Source: Myxococcales bacterium
GTDB lineage: Bacteria; Myxococcota_A; Polyangia; Polyangiales; Houyiibacteriaceae
NCBI GenBank assembly: GCA_019637115.1
Contig: JAHBWH010000020.1
Location: 1 to 64,000, forward strand
DNA length: 64,000 nt
Reading direction: 5' to 3'
Shown: positions 1 through 9,360 of the stretch, one piece after another
Position numbering within the stretch: the stretch's first letter is position 1
Layout of the letters: every line of letters starts with the position of its first letter
Notes under the pieces: model-generated
Database searches by the model: none
The model's input: the letters and a program-made list of their open reading frames with translations, nothing else
What the model was told of the DNA's origin: nothing
Position numbers and translations under genes: made by a program

Positions 1-1
1 G

Positions 2-1087
2 CGCCCCGCGGGGCTGCACGCGCGGATCCCGAGCGCGTGGGTGCCCACCCTCCGAGGGCGCCTCGAGGCTCAGCTGCGCGAGGCGATCCGCGAGGCGACC
101 GCGGACCTCGCGCGCGAGCGCGCCGCGCACGAGACGCCGCCGACGCTCGGCGACCCCGAGCCGCTGCTGGCCCACGCCGCCGCCCGCCTCGGCGTGCTCC
201 TCGCCTACCTCGGTGACATCGGCGACCTCGAGCTCGCCCTGAGCCGCGACGCCGCGGGGCTCCACCTCGCGCTGTGGGCCGAGCCCGTGGCGGGGTCACC
301 CCTGGACCGCGCCCTCGAGGCGGCCGCTCCGGCCGAGGTCACGCTGGCCGCGCTCCCAGGCTCTACCGCCGCCGCGCTCTTCCACGTCGGGGACGCGCCC
401 TGGGCCCCGCGGGTGCTCGACTTCGTCGCGGATCGCTGGCGCACGACCGAACGCGACGCGCTCAGCGGCATCGCGAGCGCGCTCCCCTCCGGACCCCGGG
501 TGCTCGCGATCGGGCCGACCTTCGCGCTCTTCGCCCGCGGCGCGGTGGCTGCCTCGACCACGCGCCCGGACGACACCACACGCCGCGACGACGCCGCACG
601 CCGCGACGACGCCGCACGCCGCGACGACGCGACCGGCCCAGACGTCGCACACAGCGCCATCCGCGACGACGCCGCCACGCTCCGCGCGCTGCGGACCGTG
701 CTCGCGCCCGGGACCCACGCGGCAGGTCTCGCCGAGGGCTTGGTCGACCCGCGCCGTGACCTCTACGCCGGCCGACGCAGCGGCTCCCTCGCCCTGCTCG
801 GCGCGGAGCGAGGCGACGCGGGCCTGCTCGCGAGCGCCCTCACCCGGTGGCCGGGCGCGGACGCCGAGAGCCTCGGGGCCCACCCCGACGCCGCCCGTTG
901 GATCTCGGGGCGCGCGCGCTTCGCGCTCTACGTCGACGTGGCTGGCGCGCTCGCGATGTTGGGCGGGGCCGAGAGACGCACGGCTCCACAGCCCTTCGTG
1001 GTGCGCGTCGGTGAGCGGGGGACGCTCGAGATCTCGGTCGACGCCAGCCCCAGCGCCGCGTCAGAGCTCCTCGCCCTGCTCGATTGA
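2..1087 (+). CDS. hypothetical protein, 5'-truncated by window edge
   Basis: The reading frame is open from the first codon of the window, so the true start probably lies upstream; a GTG at 41 could serve as an internal start (348 aa). I do not recognise a family with certainty. The C-terminal part (FALYVDVAGALAMLGG, then an Ala/Ser-rich end) recalls exported proteins of the DUF3352 type that score a substrate against a Leu-rich helix, but this is weak. Around 555-633 the gene carries an in-frame 18-bp tandem repeat encoding RRDDAA about 2.7 times, probably a flexible linker. Third-position GC is very high, as expected for a real gene here. It converges on the receiver gene that ends at 1198. 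Confidence 0.6.
   Translation, partial: RPAGLHARIPSAWVPTLRGRLEAQLREAIREATADLARERAAHETPPTLGDPEPLLAHAAARLGVLLAYLGDIGDLELALSRDAAGLHLALWAEPVAGSPLDRALEAAAPAEVTLAALPGSTAAALFHVGDAPWAPRVLDFVADRWRTTERDALSGIASALPSGPRVLAIGPTFALFARGAVAASTTRPDDTTRRDDAARRDDAARRDDATGPDVAHSAIRDDAATLRALRTVLAPGTHAAGLAEGLVDPRRDLYAGRRSGSLALLGAERGDAGLLASALTRWPGADAESLGAHPDAARWISGRARFALYVDVAGALAMLGGAERRTAPQPFVVRVGERGTLEISVDASPSAASELLALLD
560..633 (+). repeat. 18-bp in-frame tandem repeat (RRDDAA)
   Basis: Successive near-identical copies of an 18-bp unit encode alternating Arg-Arg-Asp-Asp-Ala-Ala inside the first gene. It expands a charged linker and keeps the frame. Confidence 0.8.
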
Positions 1088-1197
1088 CAGGCCCCGCGAC
1101 TCGCAGCCGCGGGCGGCGAAGAGGACTCTCGACCGATCCTCGACCTGCGCTGACGGCCGTGGGCTCCTGGGAGGGGGATCTCCAGAGCGAGCGGACG

Positions 1198-1698
1198 TCA
1201 GGCGGAGTCTCGGGTTCGTCGCGCGGGCAGGGCCGGCTCGTCCGGGCGGGCCGACCTCACGGAGGGGCCGACGCCGCGGATGTCCCGCACGCCGCTCTCG
1301 GACGCCGAGGGGTGGGCGCGCGCGAGGAGGCGCGGCACCTGGTCGAAGAGCGACGAGGTGATGAAGGGTTTGACGATGAAGCCGTCGGCCCCCGCCGTGA
1401 GCGCCTCGACGCCCCTCATGGGGTTGTCGTCGCCGGTGAGGATCAGCACCGGCGTGTCCTGGCGCTCGGACGCCGAGCGGATGGCCTGGAGCAACCCGAT
1501 CCCGTCGAGTCGCGGCATGTAGAGGTCGGTGATCACGAGCCCGTAGGCGCCCTCGGAGAAGAGCCGCAGGGCGACCTCTCCATCTTCCGCCTCGTCCACC
1601 TCGACGATGCCCAGCTCGTCCAGGACGCTCCGAATGACGCCCCGCATCGATGCGTTGTCGTCGACCACGAGCAGCCGAGCTTGGTTGATGTTCATCAT
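1198..1698 (-). CDS. single-domain response regulator (CheY-like)
   Basis: 166 aa. A receiver domain fills residues 7-125: acidic pair D13/D14, phospho-acceptor D58 in ITDLYMP, the Thr of LILTGDDN and the Lys of FIVKPF. A Ser/Arg-rich tail of about 40 residues follows, with no output domain, so it should act by protein contact, like CheY or DivK. The start is the first of two Met codons; it has a strong GGGGGAC Shine-Dalgarno just upstream, which is preferred over the long upstream extension of the frame. The gene stands alone downstream of the GMC oxidoreductase, 431 bp away, with no kinase next to it, so its partner is unknown. Confidence 0.9.
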   Translation of the reverse strand: MMNINQARLLVVDDNASMRGVIRSVLDELGIVEVDEAEDGEVALRLFSEGAYGLVITDLYMPRLDGIGLLQAIRSASERQDTPVLILTGDDNPMRGVEALTAGADGFIVKPFITSSLFDQVPRLLARAHPSASESGVRDIRGVGPSVRSARPDEPALPARRTRDSA

Positions 1699-2129
1699 GT
1701 CCCCCGATCTGTTTTGTCGATGATCGGCGAAGCGGCTGCAAGTCACCGTTCGTGGGCTGCTGACGCGCGTGGCGGCGCAAACCTCCCACGATGAGGGGAG
1801 ATCACGCGGCACCAGGGCCAGCCACGATCCGTGAGAAAGCTCAAAGATCGCTGGCCCGCGTGGCAGTTCCCCCGCGGCCTCGCGGCGGGTCGGGAAAACC
1901 CCCCGCACGTCGTGCCTGCGCTTCTCCGGTACCCGCTCCTCGGACCGGGTCCTCCCCGGACCACGAAGCGGTTGCCCTCCTCGACCGTCCGTGAGGCCGG
2001 TGGATCCCGGGGTGGTCACGCGGACCGGGGTCCTCCCCGGACCAAGAAGCGGTTGCCCCTCCTCGACGGTCGGTGAGGCCGGTCGATCTCCGTGGCGGCC
2101 ACGCGAGGACCCGACCGCTCCGAGACACC
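1699..2129. other. intergenic region with repeats
   Basis: About 430 bp between two minus-strand genes. It should hold the terminator of the GMC oxidoreductase and the promoter of the receiver gene. No credible gene is seen. The main structure is an 80-bp tandem repeat (listed separately) with GGTCC...GGACC mini-palindromes. The part near 1699-1800 is less GC-rich and is the likeliest promoter. Confidence 0.6.
1941..2100. repeat. 80-bp imperfect tandem repeat, two copies
   Basis: Copy 1 spans 1941-2020 and copy 2 spans 2021-2100. Both begin CGGACCGGG(G)TCCTCCCC and share long identical blocks (GAAGCGGTTGCCC, GTGAGGCCGGT). Each contains a GGTCC-TCCCC-GGACC palindrome. A trace of a third copy (GAGGACCCGACCG) follows. 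Confidence 0.85.
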
Positions 2130-3707
2130 TCAAGCGCGCGCGGGCACGTGCGACATCGCGCGCTCGGCGAGCGCCGTGATCGTGAGCGATGGGTTCACGC
2201 CGGGGTTCGCGCTCACCGCCGAGCCATCGATCACGTAGAGGCCGTCGTAGCCATGCACGCGGTGCATCGCGTCGATCACGCCCTCGCTCGCGTCCTCGCC
2301 CATGCAAGCGCCGCCGAGGATGTGGGCGGTCGAAGGGATGCCGAGGAGGGTCTCGGTCATGAGCGTCATCGGCACGCCGCCGAGCTTCGCCGCGTAGCGC
2401 TCGGCGATCTCGGTCGCCTCGGGCATGAAGGCGCTCGGCGCAGGCTGGCCAGGGGCGAGCTCGCTGACGAGCCCCTCGCGGAAGCCCGTGCGCAGCCCGC
2501 GCCCGAGCCGCAGGCGGAGCGTGCTCTCGAGCGTGCGCATGTAGAGCAGGACCATCCCGTTGCGTGCCCAGTCGCGGGTGCCGAAGATCTTCGCCCACGT
2601 GATCGGGTCCTTGGCGAGCCCCGCCGCGACGCCCCGCAAGCGGGCGAGGCGCTGGGGCGCGTCGACGTGCGGCGCACCCATGAGCCGGAAGAAGCCCGAT
2701 CCCTTGCCGTAGCGCACCGGCTCGACGTGGCTGTGCTCGTCCGTGTGGAGGATCGAGGTGATCGCGATGCCCTCCGTGAGGTCGACGTCGCTGCCCTCGG
2801 GGAGCTGGATGCCGATGAGGGCCTCGTTGTTCGTGCGCACGGCGTCGCCGAGCCGGTCGGAGAGCTTCGGCAGGCCCGCGCGGTCGGCCTTCATCTTGAG
2901 GAGGAGCGGCATCGTGCCGAGCACGCCGCCCGCGAAGACGACGCGGTCGGCCGTGATGCGCTCGGCACCGCGCCCGATCGAGGCGCGGGTGTCGATGACG
3001 TAGCCGCCGCCTTCGCGTGGGGCGACGTGCACCACCTCGGTCTCGGCGCGCACCTGCGCGCCGCGACGCTCGGCGAGCCACAGGTAGTTCTTGTCGAGCG
3101 TGTTCTTGGCGCCGACGCGGCAGCCGGTCATGCACGCGCCGCAGAAGGTGCAGCCGACGCGCTCGGGACCCTCGCCGCCGAAGTAGGGGTCGGGCACTCG
3201 CTTGCCAGGCTCGCCGAAGTGGACCGCGACGCGCGTCGGGTGGAAGTGCTCCTCGCGGCCCATCTCGCGCGCGATCTCGAGCATGACGCGGTCGTGCCGC
3301 GTCTCGCGCGGGTTGGTCGCCGCGCCGAGCATCTTCAGCGCCATCTCGTAGTGCGGCGCGAGCTCGCGCTCCCAGTCCGCGAGGTGGCCCCACGAGGGCT
3401 GCGCGAAGAACTCGCGCGAGGGCGTCGGCAGGGTGTTGGCGTAGGTGAGCGATCCGCCACCCACGCCGACGCCGGAGAGCACGGTGACGTGCTCGAAGAA
3501 GGACATCTGGAAGATGCCGCGCAGGCCCGCCGCGGGCTGCCACATCCAGCGCCGCAGGTCCCAGTTGTTCTTGGCGAAGTCCTTCGTCTCGAAGCGGCGG
3601 CCCTTCTCGATGACGAGCACCCGCCAGCCCTTCTCCGCGAGCCGCAAGGCGCTGACGCTCCCACCGAAGCCGCTGCCGATGATGACGAAGTCGAAGTCGC
3701 TCTTCAT
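2130..3707 (-). CDS. GMC-family oxidoreductase (cholesterol oxidase-like)
   Basis: 525 aa flavoprotein. The N-terminus has the FAD Rossmann motif IIGSGFGGS (residues 8-16), and the C-terminus has the GMC signature YVIDGSAVSANPGVNP, where the Asn-Pro replaces the His-Asn pair of some members. A Cys cluster (CTFCGACMTGC) near residues 190-200 followed by AKNTLDKNYL is typical of the ChoD/cholesterol-oxidase branch. The family oxidises alcohols, often sterols, passing electrons to oxygen or a carrier; the substrate here is inference. The start is the Met four residues before the FAD fold, rather than the much longer upstream frame, which has shadow-type composition. No signal peptide is seen, so it is probably cytoplasmic or membrane-associated. 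It stands alone. Confidence 0.9.
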   Translation of the reverse strand: MKSDFDFVIIGSGFGGSVSALRLAEKGWRVLVIEKGRRFETKDFAKNNWDLRRWMWQPAAGLRGIFQMSFFEHVTVLSGVGVGGGSLTYANTLPTPSREFFAQPSWGHLADWERELAPHYEMALKMLGAATNPRETRHDRVMLEIAREMGREEHFHPTRVAVHFGEPGKRVPDPYFGGEGPERVGCTFCGACMTGCRVGAKNTLDKNYLWLAERRGAQVRAETEVVHVAPREGGGYVIDTRASIGRGAERITADRVVFAGGVLGTMPLLLKMKADRAGLPKLSDRLGDAVRTNNEALIGIQLPEGSDVDLTEGIAITSILHTDEHSHVEPVRYGKGSGFFRLMGAPHVDAPQRLARLRGVAAGLAKDPITWAKIFGTRDWARNGMVLLYMRTLESTLRLRLGRGLRTGFREGLVSELAPGQPAPSAFMPEATEIAERYAAKLGGVPMTLMTETLLGIPSTAHILGGACMGEDASEGVIDAMHRVHGYDGLYVIDGSAVSANPGVNPSLTITALAERAMSHVPARA

Positions 3708-3898
3708 GGACGCGCATCGTATCGCGACCAGGCCGTCGCGCCATCGGCGAACGTCACGAGCGCGGTTGCGCTCAGGCGCAGCTCCCGGATGGCCTGGCAG
3801 ATCCCCCTCGAGAGCGGATGCCTCAGGTGCAGATGCGGGGGAGGGGGGCGCCGTCCCCGCGGCCCAGGTGCTCGCCCCCGCGGCGCAGGTGCGCGCCC

Positions 3899-4462
3899 TC
3901 AGGTGCAGATGCAGTGCAGGGTCGAACGGGAGCCGTTCCCGCAGCCCGTGCTCGCCCCCGCGTCGTAGGTGCACATGGTCGCGCTCGGCGTGAAGGCCCC
4001 CGTGCACGACAGCCCCGCGAGCGTGCAGAGGCCGTTGCAGCTCGTGCCTCCGCCCGTGAAGACCGCCTCGCAGCGCCCAGGCTCGCGCACGCAGAGCGTG
4101 TGGCCCACGGCCGCGATCGGTCCGCAAGGGTCGTCGATGCCCGCGTCGACGCCTGCGTCTTCCATCACGCTCGCGTCCTCGGGCTCCCCTGCGTCGTCCG
4201 GCGGCGCGTCGGTGGGGACCACCGCGTCCTCGGGGCGCGCGTCCTCGGGGCCCGCGTCGACGGGGCCCACATCGACGGGAGGGACGCTCGCGTCGGATGG
4301 GGACCCTGCGTCCGACACCATGCGCGGCGGCTCGCGGCAGGTGAGCGAGACGCAGATCAGCTCGCCACGACACTGCCCGGAGTTGCGGCAATACGTGCCG
4401 GCGGTGCCGCCCTCGTCGATGCAGCCCCAGAGCACCACGATCATCGCGAGCCCCACCCTCAT
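3899..4462 (-). CDS. Cys-rich lipoprotein, paralogue A
   Basis: 187 aa. A short signal peptide ends in a lipobox-like LWGC at about residues 11-14, so it is predicted to be a lipoprotein. Next comes a Cys-rich segment (TYCRNSGQCRGELICVSLTC), a long Asp/Ala/Pro-rich linker (residues 50-110) and a second Cys-rich domain ending in CHCICT-like spacing. The paired Cys suggest disulphides, hence the periplasm or cell surface. It is clearly paralogous to the next gene, which has the same layout and many identical blocks. No function is known. A 17-bp stretch at its stop codon recurs about 78 bp downstream (3821). Confidence 0.85.
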   Translation of the reverse strand: MRVGLAMIVVLWGCIDEGGTAGTYCRNSGQCRGELICVSLTCREPPRMVSDAGSPSDASVPPVDVGPVDAGPEDARPEDAVVPTDAPPDDAGEPEDASVMEDAGVDAGIDDPCGPIAAVGHTLCVREPGRCEAVFTGGGTSCNGLCTLAGLSCTGAFTPSATMCTYDAGASTGCGNGSRSTLHCICT

Positions 4463-4544
4463 GCACGTGACGGTGCCATAGCTCCGGCCCGTCTGTCACC
4501 GGGCAGGCCCCGACAGCCCACGAGTTCGTGCCGCCAGGGGTCGT

Positions 4545-5117
4545 TCAGGGGCGCTCGCAGATGCAATGATCGGTCATCCGGTTGCCGTCCATGCACGCGA
4601 AGGCCACCGCCTCGTCGTAGGTGCACAGGCCCATGTCGTCGTCGGCGTACGACGCGGTGCAGACGAGACCGGCGAGGGCGCAGAGCGCGGCGCAGGTGTT
4701 GCCGCGGCCTTGAAAGACGGCCTCGCAGCGATCGGCCTGCCGCACGCAGAGCAGGTGTCCCGCGTCCACGATGGGCTCACAAGGATCGGCCGGCCCGGCG
4801 TCGGGTGCGCCTGCGTCGACCCCCGCGTCCGTGGCGTCCGCGTCGACGTCGGCGTCCATCAACGGCGCGTCGACGACCGCCGCGTCGACGACCGCCGCGT
4901 CGCGGGGCTCCGACGTGCCCCCGTCCGCGGGCGCGGCCGCGTCGGGCACGCCCTCGCTCGCACGCGGCGCCTCGCGGCAGACGAGCGAGACGCAGATCAA
5001 CGCGCCGCGGCATTGCCGCGAGTCACGGCAATACGTCCCTGCGGATCCGCCTTCGTCGACGCAACCCAGCAGCGTCATCGCGATCGCGATCGCTCTCACC
5101 CGCGTCACCCCCACCAC
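4545..5117 (-). CDS. Cys-rich lipoprotein, paralogue B
   Basis: About 190 aa. The lipobox TLLGC follows a short hydrophobic stretch, so true translation may start at the GTG or Met a few codons in. It shares with the downstream gene the block DEGG(S/T)AGTYCR, the LICVSLVCRE segment, an Ala/Asp linker and the terminal Cys-rich domain ending CICERP. Tandem duplication is the simplest origin. The linker carries an exact short duplication (AAVVDAAVVDA), a sign of slippage. The two genes lie 82 bp apart on the same strand and could be co-transcribed. Function unknown; predicted to be exported and lipid-anchored. Confidence 0.85.
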   Translation of the reverse strand: MVGVTRVRAIAIAMTLLGCVDEGGSAGTYCRDSRQCRGALICVSLVCREAPRASEGVPDAAAPADGGTSEPRDAAVVDAAVVDAPLMDADVDADATDAGVDAGAPDAGPADPCEPIVDAGHLLCVRQADRCEAVFQGRGNTCAALCALAGLVCTASYADDDMGLCTYDEAVAFACMDGNRMTDHCICERP

Positions 5118-5141
5118 GGTGACACGCGCGAGCGCGACCTG

Positions 5142-8100
5142 TCACGAAGCTTGGTGCTCGCCCCCTCGTGCGACCGGCGGGGCGGCGTCGCGCATCCGCT
5201 CGAGGACGCGACGCCACCGCTCCACGGGGCTCACGCCCGGCGTGGGCGCCTCCGCTTCGCTCGCCGCCGCGAAGCGGCGCCGCAGCTTCGGCCATGCCCA
5301 CGCCGCCGCGGTCGCGACGCTGGCGGCGCCCGCGGCCTGCGCGAGCCCGACCGGACCGAGCGGACGGCTCCCGAAGAAGAGGCTCGTCGCCGGCGTCTCC
5401 ACGATGGCGAGCAGCGCGGCGAGGCTCCCGAGCCCGGTCGCGAGCACGAAGGGGCTGCGTCCCCCCGAGACGAGCGTCTGCCCAAGCTGCGCGCCCACGA
5501 GCGCCAGGAGTCCCACGGTGTCGGCGCCCCGGCGGTCGCCCGTCGCGCGCGCCAGGAGCCAGGCGAGCGTCGCGGCGGTGCCCGTGATCACGCCGCGTTC
5601 GACGATGTCGCGCTCGAGGGCATCACCGAGCGAGGCCTCGGGCCCCTCCTCGAGCAGCTCCTCGGGCGTCACGCTCGAAGGCGGGCGCAGGGCGACCGCG
5701 AGCGCAGGGAGGGCGTCGGTGAGCAGGTTCACCAGCAACAGCTGCCGCGCGTTGAGCGGCGAGCGCCCGCCAATGAGACCGCCGGCGAGCGTAAAGCCGA
5801 TCTCGCCGAGGTTGCCGCCCACGAGGAGCGCCACCGCCTCGCGCACGCTCCGCCAGAGCGCCCGCCCCTCGAGCACCGCCGCCACGATGCTCTCGACGCG
5901 ACCATCGGCGACGACCAGGTCGGCGGCGTGCCGGGCGGCGCCCGTGCTGGCGTGACCGAGCGCGATCCCCACGTCCGCGAGCCGGATCGCCTGCGCGTCG
6001 TTCGCGCCGTCGCCGGTCATGGCGACGACCTCGCCGGAGGCCTTGAGCGCGCGGACGATGCGCACCTTCTGGCTCGGCGTGACGCGCGCGAAGACCCGCA
6101 CGCGCTCGATGCGCGCGACGAGCTCGACGTCCGAGAGCCCGTCGAGCTCTGGGCCCGTGATGACGGTCGGCAGCTCGCCATCGAGCGCGAGATCACGCGC
6201 GATCGCCGCCGCGGTGGTGGGGTGATCGCCCGTGATCATCAGGGTCGTGACGCCCGCGCGGCGGAGCTCGTCGATGGCGGACTTCGCGGTCGGGCGCACC
6301 GGGTCCGCGATGCCCACGAGACCGCGGAAACGCAGGCCGCGCACCGCGTCGTCGGCGAGCTTGCCATCCGCGAGCTGTCCGTCCGCGATCGCGAGCACGC
6401 GCAGCCCCCGCCCGGCGAGCGAGGCGGCGGCGGCGTGGAGCCTCTCGCGGGCGACGGCGTCGAGGGGCTCTTCGACGTCGTCGTGGATCCACCGCGTGCA
6501 ACGAGCGGCGATCACCTCGGGCGCTCCCTTCACGTGCAGGCGCCCACCGTCCTCCCAGAGCGCATGGTACCCGCGCGCCGGCTCGAAAGGCAGCTCGCCG
6601 CGGATGCGAAGCGTCTCGTGCACGTCGACGCCTGCGCGCGTGCCGGCGTCGACGAGCGCTTGGTCCGTCGGGTGCGGCAGCGGGCCGTCGGCCTCGCGCG
6701 GCGGGGTCGCACGCAGCGCGACGCGGAGCACGCTGCGCAGCCCTTCGTCGAGCGACTCGGGTGCGGCCTCGCGCTCACCGTCATGCACGAAGCGGACGCT
6801 CAGCTTACCTGCGGTGAGGGTGCCCGTCTTGTCGGCGCAGAGCACGGTCACGCGGCCGAGCGCCTCGATGGCGCGAGGGTTGCGGACGATCGCGCCGCGC
6901 TCGCTGAGGCGCTTGGCCGCCGCGAGCTGCGCGCTCGTCGCGATGAGCGGCAGCCCCTCGGGCACCGCGGCGACGGCGAGGCTCACCCCGGCGCTCACGA
7001 TCTCGGGCGGCGCCACGCGCTGGCGGGCCAACCCCGCGAGGATGACCGCCGCGCCGGCCCCTGCGGCGAGCGGCGCGGTCAGCGACGTGAGCGCGTCGAG
7101 CCGCGCCTCCACCCCGCCGGCCTCACCGACCTCGACGTCCGCGAGCCCTCGCTCGGCCTCGGTCTCCTCGCCCACCGCGGTGACGACGAACACCGCCTCG
7201 CCCGCCGCGACCACGGTCCCCGCGTAGAGCATGCAGTGACGCTCGGCGACTGGGGCACCGAGCGCCACCGCCGGGACGCGCTTGCGGACCGGCACCGACT
7301 CTCCCGTCAACGAGGCCTCGTCGACCTCGAGCCCCTTCGCCCCGAGCAAGCGGCCGTCGGCGGGCACGACCTCACCCGCGTCGAGCTCGACCACGTCGCC
7401 GGGCACGAGCTCGTCGGTGGCGACCTGTGTCAGCACGCCACCCCGCCGCACGCGCACCGTGCGCTGCTCCTCGGCGAAGAGCTCGCGCAGATCACGCTCG
7501 GTGCGAAAACGCTGGCCGACGCCGAGCGCGGTGTTCACGCCGAGCACCCCGCCGACCATCGAGGCGTCCACGAGGCCGCCCATCAGCGCCGACAGGCCCG
7601 CGCCCGCGACGAGGATCGGCGTGAGCGGGTTCGCGAGCTCCTCCACCACCAACCCTCCGAGCCGACGCGCCCGAGACTTCGGCGCGAGGTGCCGCGGGCG
7701 CCGCGCCGCGACGGTCACCTCCGCCAGGCCCGCCGGGTCGGTCGAGAGCGCGCTGAGCACGTCGGCGGGCGACATCGTGTGCCACGCCACGTGAGGCGCG
7801 CGGTACCCCGCGGCGCCGGGCTTGTAGACCTGGTCGGCGAGCCGGATGCCGTTGCCCATCGCGAGGATCTGCGTCGCGTGCGCGGCGAGCATGACGCGGC
7901 GTACGGTGCGCGCCTCGAGCCCGCCGAGCGCGAGCAGCACGCTGGTCGCGAGCTCGACGCCGGCCATCTGGACGGCTTGCGACGAGGCATCGCGGGCCGC
8001 TCGGGTCGCGTCGACGAGGATTCGCGCGTCGCGCAGACCATCGGCGCAGATCAGGTCCGCGCAGAAGGGCGCGGGCCCCGCCGAGGGCATCACGCCGACA

Positions 8101-9329
8101 CCTACGTCGGACGCGAGCAGCGCCTCGGCGTCGCTGCCGACGTAGAGCACCGCGTGCCCCTCGCGCTGCAGCTCGCGCACGCCCGCGAGCCCGGCCGCGA
8201 CGCGCTTGGCGCGCAGCCGCGCCTCACCGCCGACGCGCACGCGCAGCCCCGCGCGCTTGGCGGCGAGCACCAAGGCCTCGAGATCGGGGTCGACCGAGTC
8301 GCCGCCGACGTCGAGCGCGCCCTCGAGGACCACGAAGTCGACGCGGTCGAGCCGCCGGAGCGCCTCGCGCTCGAGCACGACCACATCGCGCCGACCGAGC
8401 AGCAAGCCGAGCCAGGCCGCGAAGGCCTCCCGGCCGAGGTAGGCCGGGCGCGGGAGCCCGCCGAAGATCCCCGCGGCGGCGCCCTCGAGGCTCTGGCTCG
8501 ACGCGAGCCCGAAGCCGGCGCCGCCGAGCGTCGCGAGCACGGCCTTCTCGCTGTAGCGCTCGATCGGGCCGCGCGGCAGCGGTTGGGGTCGCGACCCGAC
8601 GTCTGGCCGCATGGGAGGGTGCCCGTCCGCGTCGCCGCAGAGCTCCTCCTCGCGCGTGGCGAACGCGGCGGCGCGCGCCTCGACCTCGCGCAGGCGCAGC
8701 ACGCGCCGCGCGGCGTCGACGCTCGGCCCGACCGCGCCCTGGAGCATCGCGGACGAGATCGCCTTGCCGAGGTTCAGGGCGAGCTCGGTCGTGCCCTTGC
8801 CGAGGCGGCCCTCGATGGCGAGGCGCGCATCGGGGATGCCCTCGAGCGCCGAGAGCAAGGCGGCGAGATCCAGGGGGAGCCGGCGCCCATCGGCGCGGAC
8901 GCCGTAGAGCCGGAACGCGAGCCCGGTGGCGATGCCGAGGACGTCGGCGCCGATCTCCACGCGCGTACGCACGCGGATCTCGTCGTCACCGGGGTGCTGC
9001 GCGGCCTCGTCGTCCGCGAAGGGGATCTCGGCGAGGCCGAAGCGCTCCTCGACGGCGTCGAGCGCCGCGTCGAGCTCGGCGAGGATCGCGTCATCGGGCT
9101 CGCGCGCGAGCTCGACGACCACACGCCCGAGGACGGCGTTGTAGCGGGCCCAGTGGACCTCGGGGAAGGTGGCGAACGCGGCCTCCGTGGCGGACGCGAA
9201 GCTGCGCGAGAGCTCAGCCGGGACGGGCCGAACCTCGAGGTGCAGGCGCTTGCCTTGGCGCCAGCGGCGGCGGCTGTGGTGGCGGATCTTGCGCCACGTC
9301 GTTCGGGCTCGTTCGAAGAGGCTCGCCAT
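5142..9329 (-). CDS. P-type cation-transporting ATPase, long N-terminally extended form
   Basis: 1395 aa, far longer than the usual 700-950. Catalytic landmarks are complete: TGES near residue 673, PEGLP near 788, phosphorylated D833 in DKTGTLT, KGAPE, and MTGDGAND near 1104, followed by C-terminal membrane helices. PEGLP and the overall order fit the P2 (Ca/Mn/Mg-like) class rather than the CPx heavy-metal class. Residues 1-600 hold an extra region with a degenerate second ATPase-like half; this architecture resembles mycobacterial CtpI/CtpH. The ion is unknown. The start chosen is the Met of MASLFERAR; upstream frame sequence contains a translated 26-bp repeat and is not coding. It stands alone, with a tandem repeat in the promoter region. 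Confidence 0.9.
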   Translation of the reverse strand: MASLFERARTTWRKIRHHSRRRWRQGKRLHLEVRPVPAELSRSFASATEAAFATFPEVHWARYNAVLGRVVVELAREPDDAILAELDAALDAVEERFGLAEIPFADDEAAQHPGDDEIRVRTRVEIGADVLGIATGLAFRLYGVRADGRRLPLDLAALLSALEGIPDARLAIEGRLGKGTTELALNLGKAISSAMLQGAVGPSVDAARRVLRLREVEARAAAFATREEELCGDADGHPPMRPDVGSRPQPLPRGPIERYSEKAVLATLGGAGFGLASSQSLEGAAAGIFGGLPRPAYLGREAFAAWLGLLLGRRDVVVLEREALRRLDRVDFVVLEGALDVGGDSVDPDLEALVLAAKRAGLRVRVGGEARLRAKRVAAGLAGVRELQREGHAVLYVGSDAEALLASDVGVGVMPSAGPAPFCADLICADGLRDARILVDATRAARDASSQAVQMAGVELATSVLLALGGLEARTVRRVMLAAHATQILAMGNGIRLADQVYKPGAAGYRAPHVAWHTMSPADVLSALSTDPAGLAEVTVAARRPRHLAPKSRARRLGGLVVEELANPLTPILVAGAGLSALMGGLVDASMVGGVLGVNTALGVGQRFRTERDLRELFAEEQRTVRVRRGGVLTQVATDELVPGDVVELDAGEVVPADGRLLGAKGLEVDEASLTGESVPVRKRVPAVALGAPVAERHCMLYAGTVVAAGEAVFVVTAVGEETEAERGLADVEVGEAGGVEARLDALTSLTAPLAAGAGAAVILAGLARQRVAPPEIVSAGVSLAVAAVPEGLPLIATSAQLAAAKRLSERGAIVRNPRAIEALGRVTVLCADKTGTLTAGKLSVRFVHDGEREAAPESLDEGLRSVLRVALRATPPREADGPLPHPTDQALVDAGTRAGVDVHETLRIRGELPFEPARGYHALWEDGGRLHVKGAPEVIAARCTRWIHDDVEEPLDAVARERLHAAAASLAGRGLRVLAIADGQLADGKLADDAVRGLRFRGLVGIADPVRPTAKSAIDELRRAGVTTLMITGDHPTTAAAIARDLALDGELPTVITGPELDGLSDVELVARIERVRVFARVTPSQKVRIVRALKASGEVVAMTGDGANDAQAIRLADVGIALGHASTGAARHAADLVVADGRVESIVAAVLEGRALWRSVREAVALLVGGNLGEIGFTLAGGLIGGRSPLNARQLLLVNLLTDALPALAVALRPPSSVTPEELLEEGPEASLGDALERDIVERGVITGTAATLAWLLARATGDRRGADTVGLLALVGAQLGQTLVSGGRSPFVLATGLGSLAALLAIVETPATSLFFGSRPLGPVGLAQAAGAASVATAAAWAWPKLRRRFAAASEAEAPTPGVSPVERWRRVLERMRDAAPPVARGGEHQAS

Positions 9330-9360
9330 GCTTCGATCGTCCCTTTCCACGAGGGCGGGC

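Noticed and set aside
2073-3968. 631-aa plus-strand frame over the GMC oxidoreductase
   Set aside because: Shadow of the minus-strand flavoprotein; it crosses the 80-bp repeat and an intergenic gap.
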